From contig JADZET010000299.1 of NCBI GenBank assembly GCA_020850375.1, positions 1-7,201 of the forward strand: DNA of 7,201 nt. The letters are read 5' to 3'. Source of the DNA: Phycisphaeraceae bacterium. GTDB taxonomy: Bacteria > Planctomycetota > Phycisphaerae > Phycisphaerales > Phycisphaeraceae. Positions 1 through 6,227 of this stretch are shown one piece after another. The notes under the pieces are model-generated. The model saw only the letters and a program-made list of their open reading frames with translations, ran no database searches and was not told the origin of the DNA. Position 1 is the first letter of the stretch, and each line of letters opens with the position of its first letter. A program made the translations under genes and the position numbers.

Positions 1-1203
1 GTTAGCCACGCTCGAGAGGATCCCGCCGATGTCGATGTTGGAGAGAGCGGCCTGAATGGGCGCCATCGCCGGGTGCTGACTCGAGAACGCATACTCCATG
101 ATCCGCCGGGCGTCGGAGCGGAAGCTATGCCCGACGTAGCCGTTGGCGATGGCGGCCTCGAGGAAGAGCTCCTGCAAACTGATCCCGCTGCGGAAGCGCT
201 TGGACGCCACGTCCAGGGCCTGCTCGTCACAGTGGGCCTCGGGCTTGTGGATCTTGGCCGACAGCAGGCAGGCGGCCTGGAGCACCGCCCCCGTGATGGC
301 CGGAGAAGTCACCACATACCCCATCGGCGCCTTGGGGCGAGAGGCACGCAGGACCTCGAGCTCGGTCTTGGTCAGGTCCCAGCCCTCGGCGATGGCCTTG
401 GCCTCGACCCCCGGAAGCTTGCCGCCACACAGCTCGCGGATCCCCGCGATGCGATGCGTCTCGGCGGCGAGCTTGGTCCGCATCTCCGCCACGGGATCGG
501 GCACGGCCTCCGCCGTCGCGGTGGCCGCGACATCCTGCGTCTTGGCCTCGATGGTGTTCGCCTGCGGATCCGTCTGGTCCTGTTCCTTGTCCTGCTCGCT
601 CACGTTGATGCTCTCCTTCTTGGCCGAAGCGGCCACACGGGCCGACGTGTTGCCGTCGGCGCCCAGGTCCACAAAGCTGATCTCACCGAGCGTCGATCGC
701 CGCACGACGTTGACCGGCCCGGGGAACTCTCGGCCATTGACCACGACCGTGCGCCCTTCCGGGGTGAACTCGAACTCCTCGACCGCCGCCCCGATACTCG
801 CCTGCCAGGGAAAACCATTGCGGGCGTCGGCGACGACCTCCTGGGCGGTGCGTCCCGTGCAGGAGACGACGCCACCAGCGACGAGCTGCCCGTTCTCGAT
901 GCGGATGGCCGTGGAATGGCCAACACGCTGATCGGTGTTGTGGCCCACACGGATGGGCCGGAGCTGGGAGGGGATGTTCATCCCCGCCAGGTCGACGACG
1001 ACGGGGAACTTCCAACCCGCCAGGCGCATGGCCCCACCCGTGTAGGCGACCATGCTGAAGCGCGGCAGGGCCGGCGTGGCACCCTCACCCGAGGCCGACG
1101 CCTGGGCGTCGATCTGCATGGCGGCCGTGAGGCTCACCATGTCCTGGTCGGGCTGTGGGGCCTCAAGCGGCTTTGCGAGCATGCTTCCGGGGGGGCGCGT
1201 CAT
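1..1203 (-). CDS. Head maturation protease fused to major capsid protein (C-terminus off left edge)
   Basis: The reading frame is open for 401 codons from an ATG at 1203 to the window edge, so the C-terminus is missing. Residues about 45-195 look like an HK97-type/S78 prohead protease: GHNTD with H88, WQASIG with S136 as likely nucleophile, and EISFVDLGAD around E174-D183. The triad assignment is inferred from family pattern. A hydrophilic Gln/Asp/Thr/Ala-rich linker (about 195-240) follows. Residues 241-401 then contain a helical segment (RIAGIRELCGG, AIAEGWDLTKTELEVLRASRP) and end in SNIDIGGILSSVAN, resembling the start of Mu gpT-like capsid proteins in known protease-capsid fusions. The product would cut scaffold-like sequence and release or mature the capsid subunit. 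The start is chosen because AGAGG lies 9 nt upstream; it overlaps the portal gene by 41 nt. An internal ATG at 1182 is less well placed. Protease part confident, capsid part moderately so. Confidence 0.85.
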   Translation of the reverse strand, partial: MTRPPGSMLAKPLEAPQPDQDMVSLTAAMQIDAQASASGEGATPALPRFSMVAYTGGAMRLAGWKFPVVVDLAGMNIPSQLRPIRVGHNTDQRVGHSTAIRIENGQLVAGGVVSCTGRTAQEVVADARNGFPWQASIGAAVEEFEFTPEGRTVVVNGREFPGPVNVVRRSTLGEISFVDLGADGNTSARVAASAKKESINVSEQDKEQDQTDPQANTIEAKTQDVAATATAEAVPDPVAEMRTKLAAETHRIAGIRELCGGKLPGVEAKAIAEGWDLTKTELEVLRASRPKAPMGYVVTSPAITGAVLQAACLLSAKIHKPEAHCDEQALDVASKRFRSGISLQELFLEAAIANGYVGHSFRSDARRIMEYAFSSQHPAMAPIQAALSNIDIGGILSSVAN

Positions 1204-2659
1204 CGGTCTCTTCCTCTTCATGGGGTTCAGGTTTGGTGGGCGCGGGCATCGCCTGCTCAGCCGTGAGGCCCAGCTCCTTCATGAGCTTGAGTTCCCTGGC
1301 CCGCTGGCGGAGTTCCGTCTCCCAGTCCTTGCCCTGCTTGGCGTATTCATGGGCCAAGGTGGTCGTGTAACTGGTCAAGCGCGTGGCCTGGGCGTTGGCC
1401 TCCTTGGCGGGGTCGACGTGCTCCTGGCCGTCCCACATCCACTGATGCGGATAGCGCGAGTCACGCAAACGCAGCGACTGGGGTAAAAGGTCGTCGATCA
1501 AGACCGCCTCACCGAACCACGCCGCGAGTACACGATCGAGGACCATCGCCTCGAGGTGCGACTGGTCGACGCGGATGCTCTTGTAGTAAGTCTGGTGGTC
1601 GAGTCGGCCCGAGGCGTAGTTGTAGCCCGAGGAATTGCCCGCCGCGATGTTAAAGGGCATGTTCAGGCAGCGTGCGATCTCGTTGAGGATCTCCTTCTTG
1701 AACTCCCCGTACGTCGTGGCGGGTTGCTCCGCCGTGATCTGCCCGAGCTTCCAGCCGCCCGGCAGCACCGTGGCCATGCGACGCTCGAGCTCGACAATGT
1801 CCATGGGCTCGACACTCTCGGCTTCCCCGTTGGCCGGGGCATCGGTGTAGAGCACCGCGGCAAAATCCGCCGCCGTTTCCGCCGCCGCGATCACCGCCAG
1901 TGTGTACCGCCGGAGTTGGGCAAAAAGCGGCAACGCCGGCGTGATGTCGGGAATCCCCCGCACCTGTCCGGGCCGGTCGACACGGAAGTAGTGGACCATC
2001 GCACCCGCCGGCACACACACAAAATCGTCCATCCCACGGGCATAGGTCGCGTCACCCGGGTGGCGCCGGAGCATGTGGTACTCGACCGGGTTGCCGAAGC
2101 GATCAAAGGCAATCCCATCCGTCGTGTCGTCCGATCCCCGACCCGTTCCCCAGGCCGGCGTGGCGATCTGATCCGCCTCGACCAACCGCAGATCAAGCTG
2201 GACGGGGTGGTCGATCGCCGGATTGCTCGTCAGCAAAGCAAACGCCTCGCCGCTATCTGCCCGGGCCATCCGCAGGTTGCGGAGCTTCTCCGCCAGGTTC
2301 ACCGCCTCGGCCCACGCGCCGAACGCTTCCTCCACCCGCCGGTTCGTCTCGGGCGTGTCCGTGAGCATCTGCAAGCTCGGCCCCGTGCCGACAGTGTCGT
2401 TGGCTAGCGTCAGCACGATCCCTCGGGCGTAGCTGTTGTTGGCCACCTCGTAGCGGGCCCGGTTGCGCAGGATCCGCCGGACCTGGGGGCTCAATGCCGC
2501 ATTGGCCGACAGACCGTCCGCATTCGCCCAATGCCGCCGGTTCTCCTCATTCGTCACCGCCGCGTCGAAACGCGCCTTGACGATCCGCACCACCGGCCTG
2601 CGAATAGCCAGCCGCTGGGGCTTAGGCGAGGCGGCGAGGTGTTTAAGCCATCCGAGCAT
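1163..2659 (-). CDS. Phage portal protein, lambda family
   Basis: This 498-residue protein would form the dodecameric ring at one head vertex through which DNA enters and to which the tail attaches. Its length is typical of lambda-type portals (about 500-530). Family-like features are an N-terminal basic segment followed by VTNEENRRHWANADGLSANA (35-54), a NNSYARGIVLTLANDTVGTGP stretch (74-94), VRGIPDITPALPLFAQLRRYT (233-253), the stem/clip-side NSSGYNYASGRLD motif (342-354) matching the family's conserved SSY-type motif, and WMWDGQEHVDPAKEANA (407-423). The C-terminus is charged and low in complexity (Glu-rich then Arg/Lys-rich, 477-498), and its last 41 nt also encode the start of the protease gene. 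The ATG at 2659 has only a weak Shine-Dalgarno sequence. The gene sits 38 nt after the small connector-position gene, as B follows W in lambda. Confidence 0.95.
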   Translation of the reverse strand: MLGWLKHLAASPKPQRLAIRRPVVRIVKARFDAAVTNEENRRHWANADGLSANAALSPQVRRILRNRARYEVANNSYARGIVLTLANDTVGTGPSLQMLTDTPETNRRVEEAFGAWAEAVNLAEKLRNLRMARADSGEAFALLTSNPAIDHPVQLDLRLVEADQIATPAWGTGRGSDDTTDGIAFDRFGNPVEYHMLRRHPGDATYARGMDDFVCVPAGAMVHYFRVDRPGQVRGIPDITPALPLFAQLRRYTLAVIAAAETAADFAAVLYTDAPANGEAESVEPMDIVELERRMATVLPGGWKLGQITAEQPATTYGEFKKEILNEIARCLNMPFNIAAGNSSGYNYASGRLDHQTYYKSIRVDQSHLEAMVLDRVLAAWFGEAVLIDDLLPQSLRLRDSRYPHQWMWDGQEHVDPAKEANAQATRLTSYTTTLAHEYAKQGKDWETELRQRARELKLMKELGLTAEQAMPAPTKPEPHEEEETDDAPPRKHARKAA

Positions 2660-2697
2660 GGAGCATCCACAAGGGGTGCGGTAGGGGGGTGACAGCG

Positions 2698-2895
2698 TTA
2701 ATCCGCGGCGGGCGGCGAGAGCTTCTTCAGGGGCACACCTAAGCCCTTGGTGCGGGCCGCCTTCTTGCTCTGCAGGTACCGATCCACCGCGATCTGGTCG
2801 GGCAGCGGGTGCTGCTCGACCTCCACACCGTCAGCCTTCGCCCGTCGCGGCTTGGCTGCACCGTCGCGGATCGTTTGATCAAGGTCCTCAGCCAT
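2698..2895 (-). CDS. Small protein in the head-tail connector (gpW-like) position
   Basis: A 65-residue hydrophilic protein lies between the packaging genes and the portal, the place where lambda carries W (head-tail joining). The N-terminal half is charged and probably disordered (MAEDLDQTIRDGAAKPRRAK). The second half contains VEVEQHPLPDQIAVDRYLQS (24-43), probably a strand followed by a helix, and ends in a basic KKAARTKGLGVPLKKLSPP tail. The DG-VEVE-then-helix pattern loosely recalls gpW, but no diagnostic motif is visible, so the role rests on length and position. The start ATG at 2895 is preceded only by a G-rich stretch, not a clean Shine-Dalgarno, and the first codons overlap the stop of a possible 37-codon upstream frame (ATGGCTGA). 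The gene ends 38 nt before the portal start. It is probably real; its function is uncertain. Confidence 0.75.
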   Translation of the reverse strand: MAEDLDQTIRDGAAKPRRAKADGVEVEQHPLPDQIAVDRYLQSKKAARTKGLGVPLKKLSPPAAD

Positions 2896-3059
2896 CGGCG
2901 TGCCCCCGGTGCCCCGGTGTCCCCGGCACCCCCGGTACCCAGTCCTGATAGGGGTTACCTATGCCACCGACAGCACCGCGCACCGCCAGATGGCTCGTCA
3001 CGGCTACCCGACGCCAGCAATCGTTCCGTATCTAGAACCCGGAGATGCTCCCGCGTGGC
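2896..3059 (-). other. 164-bp gap in packaging operon with G-rich repeat
   Basis: This is the longest break in the minus-strand operon. Its downstream part (2901-2940) is made of short repeats of CCGGGG separated by CA, TA or ACA on the coding strand, and includes GGTGCC (2908-2913) paired with GGCACC (2925-2930) around an 11-nt loop. A frame starting with GTG at about 3008 and ending in TGA at about 2896 could encode 37 residues with a Gly-X-Y-like tail, but there is no convincing ribosome-binding site and I do not call it a gene. No promoter or terminator is obvious. Confidence 0.35.
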
Positions 3060-3251
3060 TTACTGCTCCGTTGCCGCCAGCCGCTCATAGGTCGTCACCC
3101 GTCGGCCACAGTGCCGGCACGCGCGGCGGCGCAGTACTCGACCACCCCAGGCACGGCGCGTGTAGAGCACCCGGAAGTGGGCGCATCCGCACTTCGGGCA
3201 CTCCAGGCCACGGCGTTCAGGGGCCTGACGCTGGTCGTGAGGTTGAGCCAT
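3060..3251 (-). CDS. Small NrdR-like zinc-ribbon protein
   Basis: A 63-residue protein consists almost only of a zinc ribbon. CPKCGCAH (C18, C21, with extra C23 and H25) forms the first knuckle and CRHCG (C45, C48) the second, giving a four-cysteine site. The stretch between and after them, RRAWGGRVLRRRACRHCGRRVTTYE, closely follows the N-terminal zinc ribbon of NrdR, the repressor of ribonucleotide reductase genes (usual pattern: gly, several arginines, C-x-x-C-G-x-R-F-T-T-Y-E). The ATP-cone domain that makes up the rest of NrdR (about 150 residues in total) is absent. It probably binds nucleic acid or acts as a small adaptor. It follows the terminase gene by only 3 nt from its stop. AAGGAG at 3262-3267 lies 10 nt before this ATG and 7 nt before an in-frame GTG at 3254, so either start is possible. 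Domain call is confident; role unknown. Confidence 0.85.
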   Translation of the reverse strand: MAQPHDQRQAPERRGLECPKCGCAHFRVLYTRRAWGGRVLRRRACRHCGRRVTTYERLAATEQ

Positions 3252-3254
3252 CAC

Positions 3255-5597
3255 CTATCGGCTCCTTTGCAGTTCAGACAAGCGGATCGGCCGCCTGGCC
3301 GGTTGCGGCTGGCTGTCCGTGCCCGGCAGCACCACGCCCTGGATCGACGCCGCCACGGCACACCCCACCAGGCAGTCGAACCAGTGGTTGTCCCGTCCCG
3401 GCCCCCGAGCCTTCCATTCATCCACCACACGCCCTTTGGCCTGCGTCGTCACGCAGGACTCAGCCGTCAGGTGCTCGGCCAGCAACTGGTGCTCAGCCGG
3501 CTTGCGGCCGAAGAGCGACAGGCATCCAGGGTCGCCCATCGCCACACCCAATCGGGCATGGATAAAACTCTTCCAGTAGTTGGTGTCGATCAGCACATGC
3601 CTTGCCTGCCGACGGCTCTGCACGCAGGGGATCCGCCAGTGCAGACCCACCCGTTCGCCCCGCTTGCGCTTGTACTCACTAAACGGGATGCTCGAGGCTC
3701 CGACGTACCGCCCGTGGCTGGGCATGATCAGCCCGGCATGGACGCTCTGCCGACAGAACTGGTACACCACGTCGGTGGACTGGCCCCAGTTGGCGTCGAT
3801 CAGGCAGCGTTCGATCCGCATCTCCACCCCATCCTCGCGCCGCCAGGATCGCCCGAGGTAGGCTTGGGTGAGCTGCTCCAGGCCGGCGTAGATCGAGCCC
3901 TCCAACCCCGTTCCCGGCGCAGCCCTCGCCAGGGTCTTTTGCGCCTCCCGCAGGGTGAAACAACTTCCGGGGGGCCGCTGCTGGTCGGGGTAGGTGCCGT
4001 AGTCGACGACGTACCCCGTGAAATCCTCCTCCCAGGCGGCCACGGCAAAGAAAAGCAGCTTGCCCTGCACGTCGATGAACATCGTCAGGTGCCCCGCGTC
4101 CGCCGGGATCACACCCCGCCGGTAGCCGTTAGTCTTTTGGGCCACCGCCTCGGCAGTCAGTTGCTCGGCGCCCTCTTCCTCCACGGGCAAGGGCTGGTTC
4201 TGATACTCCGCCCAGAAGGCCCGCTCATCCCGCAGGCGCAGGTTCATGGCGTGCTGGATGGCCGAGAGTTCATCCTCGTTGTGGCGCTGCGGCCAGGCCA
4301 CGACGGCGCCAGCGTCCATTTCCCCCCGGTGCTGGCGATAGAACTCCGTGGCCTGCTTGCCGTCGCCGCCGCTTCTAAAGCTCTCTGCCCGCAGTTGGGC
4401 GTACTGGTCCCATAGCTTCTGGTTGCTCGGGAAGGCATAGACGAGCTTGGTGCGCTCGCCCTGCCAGACCGGGTGCTTGTCGCGGTCGAGGATCTGGTCC
4501 GCCATGTCTCCAGGTCGGATGACCGTGCAGGGCATGATCCCCGAGATCTTCTGGCCCGGCCCGGCCATGTTGAGGATCGCGCCGTTGAGGGTTTCGAGGC
4601 GGGCGCGGACTTGTTGGTCGCTGCGGGCCGACTCGTCGGTCTGCGGGTCATCGAGCACCACCAGCGAGGGCCGAACCGCCCGGCCGTCGGCACGCTTAAA
4701 CTTCATGCCCCGGATCCGGCTCTCGATGCCCGCCACACGGATAATGGCCCCGGAGGAAGCGCTCCCGGGGGCGGGGGTGGTTGGCAGCACGATCTCGTCG
4801 GCCGTCCAAGTGATCCGCGTCGGCTGGCCCTGGCAGAGCTGGCCATTGGCCCGGTTGTGGATGCGTTCGAGGGCGTGGATGGGGTAGACCACCTCGGGGT
4901 AGTCCTCGAGCAGGCGGTCGTTGGTCTCGAACTCGACCTTGATGCTCTCAAGCATGTTCCGGGCGTGGCCGGCGTCCGAGCCGATCAGGCAGACAAACTC
5001 CCGGGCCCCATTGAGCATGGCCCAGATGCAGGCCGTCTCGGCCAGGGTGGTCTTGCCGCTGCCGCGCGGCATGGCCATGGCGAACAGGCCGCCGTGCAGG
5101 ACGGCGGTTTCGATCTTGGCGATGACCTTGAGGTGATCGCCCGACCAGGGCAGGCGGAACGTCTGCGGGAAGTAGGCCTCGCAGAAGAACCGAAAATCCC
5201 CCGCCGCCCGGGTCTTGCGCTGGGGGTCGACGACCGCCGGGATGGGGCCGATGTCCCGGCCGATGGCCGAGAGCTCGGCATTGCGGGCTCGAGCGGCCTC
5301 CTTCATCGCCGCGTAGTCTTGGGCACCCCTATCCCCACCCGGCGTGTCCCTCCCTCCCGGGTCAGGCTGGCGCCGCTCCCAGAACAGCCAGGCCGCATAG
5401 CGCAGCAGATCGATCCGCCGGACGTCCCCTGGCGGGCTGATCCGGTGGGCAGCCCGGTTGAGGTGGCGATAGATCCCATGCGGCTGCACCACCTCGCCCA
5501 GGGGCGTGGCATTCAGCAGGCGCACCGCCTCGGCCACGCGGAGCTGTCGTGGGTCGATCTTCCGGGAGCTTGGGTTCCGGGGGGGCCGGGGGTTCAA
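3255..5597 (-). CDS. Phage terminase large subunit, GpA family, with N-terminal DNA-recognition-like extension
   Basis: This is the packaging motor and headful or cos nuclease, which cuts concatemeric DNA and drives it into the prohead through the portal. The 780-residue protein has a Walker A motif MPRGSGKTT (176-184, K182) and a Walker B motif SLVVLDDPQ (311-319, D316 D317). An RNase H-like nuclease region follows, with acidic residues in MFIDVQ (D509), CLIDANW (D601) and DNHWFD (D736, D741). It is longer than lambda gpA (641 residues), mainly because of about 110 extra N-terminal residues. Residues 18-76 of that extension resemble the C-terminal half of the protein encoded just upstream. 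The TTG start overlaps the upstream stop in TTGA, with GAGGTG 8 nt upstream. Keeping this start retains the whole extra domain; an in-frame GTG at codon 21 would cut into it. No frame break is seen. Confidence 0.95.
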   Translation of the reverse strand: MNPRPPRNPSSRKIDPRQLRVAEAVRLLNATPLGEVVQPHGIYRHLNRAAHRISPPGDVRRIDLLRYAAWLFWERRQPDPGGRDTPGGDRGAQDYAAMKEAARARNAELSAIGRDIGPIPAVVDPQRKTRAAGDFRFFCEAYFPQTFRLPWSGDHLKVIAKIETAVLHGGLFAMAMPRGSGKTTLAETACIWAMLNGAREFVCLIGSDAGHARNMLESIKVEFETNDRLLEDYPEVVYPIHALERIHNRANGQLCQGQPTRITWTADEIVLPTTPAPGSASSGAIIRVAGIESRIRGMKFKRADGRAVRPSLVVLDDPQTDESARSDQQVRARLETLNGAILNMAGPGQKISGIMPCTVIRPGDMADQILDRDKHPVWQGERTKLVYAFPSNQKLWDQYAQLRAESFRSGGDGKQATEFYRQHRGEMDAGAVVAWPQRHNEDELSAIQHAMNLRLRDERAFWAEYQNQPLPVEEEGAEQLTAEAVAQKTNGYRRGVIPADAGHLTMFIDVQGKLLFFAVAAWEEDFTGYVVDYGTYPDQQRPPGSCFTLREAQKTLARAAPGTGLEGSIYAGLEQLTQAYLGRSWRREDGVEMRIERCLIDANWGQSTDVVYQFCRQSVHAGLIMPSHGRYVGASSIPFSEYKRKRGERVGLHWRIPCVQSRRQARHVLIDTNYWKSFIHARLGVAMGDPGCLSLFGRKPAEHQLLAEHLTAESCVTTQAKGRVVDEWKARGPGRDNHWFDCLVGCAVAASIQGVVLPGTDSQPQPARRPIRLSELQRSR

Positions 5598-5866
5598 TGC
5601 GCTTGCACCTCGCGGATCAGCCAGGCGGTGTAGTGCACGAGATTCATGCGGCCGTCCCGCCCGACGGGGGCGCCGGCGTCGATGTCCTCCTGCACGTCCT
5701 CCGGCGTGATCCTGCGCCCGCCGGCCGCCGATAGCAGCTTCGCCACGTCTTCAACGGATAACGCCGCCGGATTGATGGCCGCTGTGGCGGAGCTCTTCGC
5801 CCCTGCCTCCGCCCCCGGAAGTGGCCCCTTCCCCGCTGTCATTTTGCTGGGCGTTTGCCTGTTCAT
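5594..5866 (-). CDS. Putative terminase small subunit / DNA-recognition protein
   Basis: A 90-residue protein is encoded immediately upstream of the large terminase, where tailed phages usually carry the small terminase subunit that recognises the packaging site. Residues 1-34 are Ala/Gly/Pro/Lys-rich and probably disordered. Residues 36-87 (LSVEDVAKLLSAAGGRRITP, then a DGRMNLVHYTAWLIRE end) look like a compact helical domain, with a helix-turn-helix-like first part and a hydrophobic final helix. The same pattern (VAEAVRLLNA ... RIDLLRYAAWLFWE) occurs at the N-terminus of the large terminase. No database-level family is recognised, so the small-subunit role is inferred from position, size and this shared domain. 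The ATG at 5866 has only GAGG at an extended distance upstream; an internal ATG at codon 9 is an alternative that would not affect the domain. The gene is first in its operon and ends in a 4-nt overlap with the terminase. Confidence 0.75.
   Translation of the reverse strand: MNRQTPSKMTAGKGPLPGAEAGAKSSATAAINPAALSVEDVAKLLSAAGGRRITPEDVQEDIDAGAPVGRDGRMNLVHYTAWLIREVQAH
5606..5611 (-). promoter_or_regulatory. Ribosome-binding site supporting TTG start of terminase
   Basis: GAGGTG on the minus strand lies 8 nt before the TTG at 5597, inside the last codons of the upstream gene. No better start codon lies nearby in that frame. With the TTGA overlap this suggests that ribosomes finishing the small gene restart on the terminase. 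Confidence 0.6.
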
Positions 5867-5885
5867 AGCGATCTTTGCCTCACCC

Positions 5886-5902
5886 CCCGGAATGCCCGGA
5901 AT
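5886..5902. repeat. Tandem direct repeat CCCGGAAT, 9-bp period
   Basis: CCCGGAAT occurs at 5886-5893 and again at 5895-5902, separated by one base. It lies 20 bp upstream of the first minus-strand start codon, a suitable place for a repressor to block that operon. The core CCCGGAA also recurs through the window, so it may reflect a genome-wide word and not an operator. Confidence 0.5.
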
Positions 5903-5903
5903 T

Positions 5904-5918
5904 AGGCCATTTGGGCCT
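5904..5918. repeat. Short inverted repeat AGGCC-ATTTG-GGCCT
   Basis: Perfect 5-bp arms (5904-5908 and 5914-5918) surround a 5-nt spacer in the divergent region, right beside the tandem CCCGGAAT repeat. The dyad would suit a small dimeric regulator, but 5-bp arms in GC-rich DNA can arise by chance. Confidence 0.35.
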
Positions 5919-5975
5919 TGATGTCTTTCGCCACCGACGCCCTGATGTGCTCGTCAACAGCGAAAGGAAACCCCG

Positions 5976-6176
5976 ATGACACGCCCCCACGAAGACCACC
6001 GCGAAGACCGCACGATCTACCGGGCCACGGTAATCGACCTGGTCAGCCACGAGCAGGTCGGCCGGTTCACCTACAGCGCCAAGAACCTCGAACACGCCCG
6101 CGAGCGCGGCTGGCGGATCGCCGGCAGCCGGTTCGGCAGCGACATCGACGTCCGCATCGAACAGATCTCCAAGTAA
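5976..6176 (+). CDS. Hypothetical small protein (66 aa)
   Basis: This gene opens the plus-strand cassette. AAAGGAA lies 6-7 nt before the ATG, a good ribosome-binding site. The protein is hydrophilic and begins with a His/Asp/Glu/Arg-rich segment (MTRPHEDHREDRT). It continues with YRATVIDLVSHEQVGRFTYS (15-34), which looks like two beta strands joined by a turn, then AKNLEHARERGWRIAG (35-50), a likely helix and turn, and a final strand DIDVRIEQIS. This suggests a small alpha/beta fold. There is no signal peptide, membrane segment or recognised motif. The opposite-strand frame is also open here, but the start site, the clean spacing to the next gene (51 nt) and the folded-protein-like sequence favour this strand. 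Function unknown; a small accessory or early phage gene is plausible from the neighbours. Confidence 0.75.
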   Translation: MTRPHEDHREDRTIYRATVIDLVSHEQVGRFTYSAKNLEHARERGWRIAGSRFGSDIDVRIEQISK

Positions 6177-6184
6177 CCCGCCAC

Positions 6185-6196
6185 CGCGGGCCCGCG
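6185..6196. repeat. 12-bp perfect palindrome CGCGGGCCCGCG
   Basis: A loopless perfect palindrome lies in the 51-nt gap between the first two plus-strand genes. It has no T-tract, so it is not a standard terminator. It may be a protein or methylase site, or chance in GC-rich DNA. Confidence 0.4.
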
Positions 6197-6227
6197 CATC
6201 GCCACCACTCACCCAGGAGCCAACACC

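Larger units (their letters stand above)
5867..5975. promoter_or_regulatory. Divergent intergenic control region
   Basis: These 109 bp separate the minus-strand packaging operon from the plus-strand cassette, so they should contain the promoter for one or both. It has lower GC content than its surroundings in the middle (5900-5935). Possible plus-strand elements are TTGATG at 5918-5923 and TGATGT at 5943-5948, 19 bp apart, a poor match to sigma-70-type boxes. No convincing minus-strand boxes are seen. Repeats that could be operator sites are listed separately. Confidence 0.4.

Noticed and set aside
73..1266. 397-codon plus-strand open frame
   Set aside because: It lies opposite the protease-capsid gene and reads as Arg/Gly/Leu-rich sequence without recognisable motifs, as expected from the complement of GC-rich coding DNA.
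1556..2407. 283-codon plus-strand open frame
   Set aside because: It is antisense to the portal gene, and its product is Arg/His/Val-rich without any family pattern.
3060..3251. Full NrdR repressor
   Set aside because: Only the zinc ribbon is present; the ATP-cone is missing and the gene is too short.
3045..4415. 456-codon plus-strand open frame
   Set aside because: It is antisense to the terminase nuclease half and the zinc ribbon, both of which have clear motifs; composition is that of a shadow frame.
4473..5633. 386-codon plus-strand open frame
   Set aside because: It is antisense to the terminase ATPase region that holds Walker A and B.
6185..6196. Intrinsic terminator at the CGCGGGCCCGCG palindrome
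   Set aside because: It has no loop and no T-tract, and coding continues on the same strand after 31 nt.
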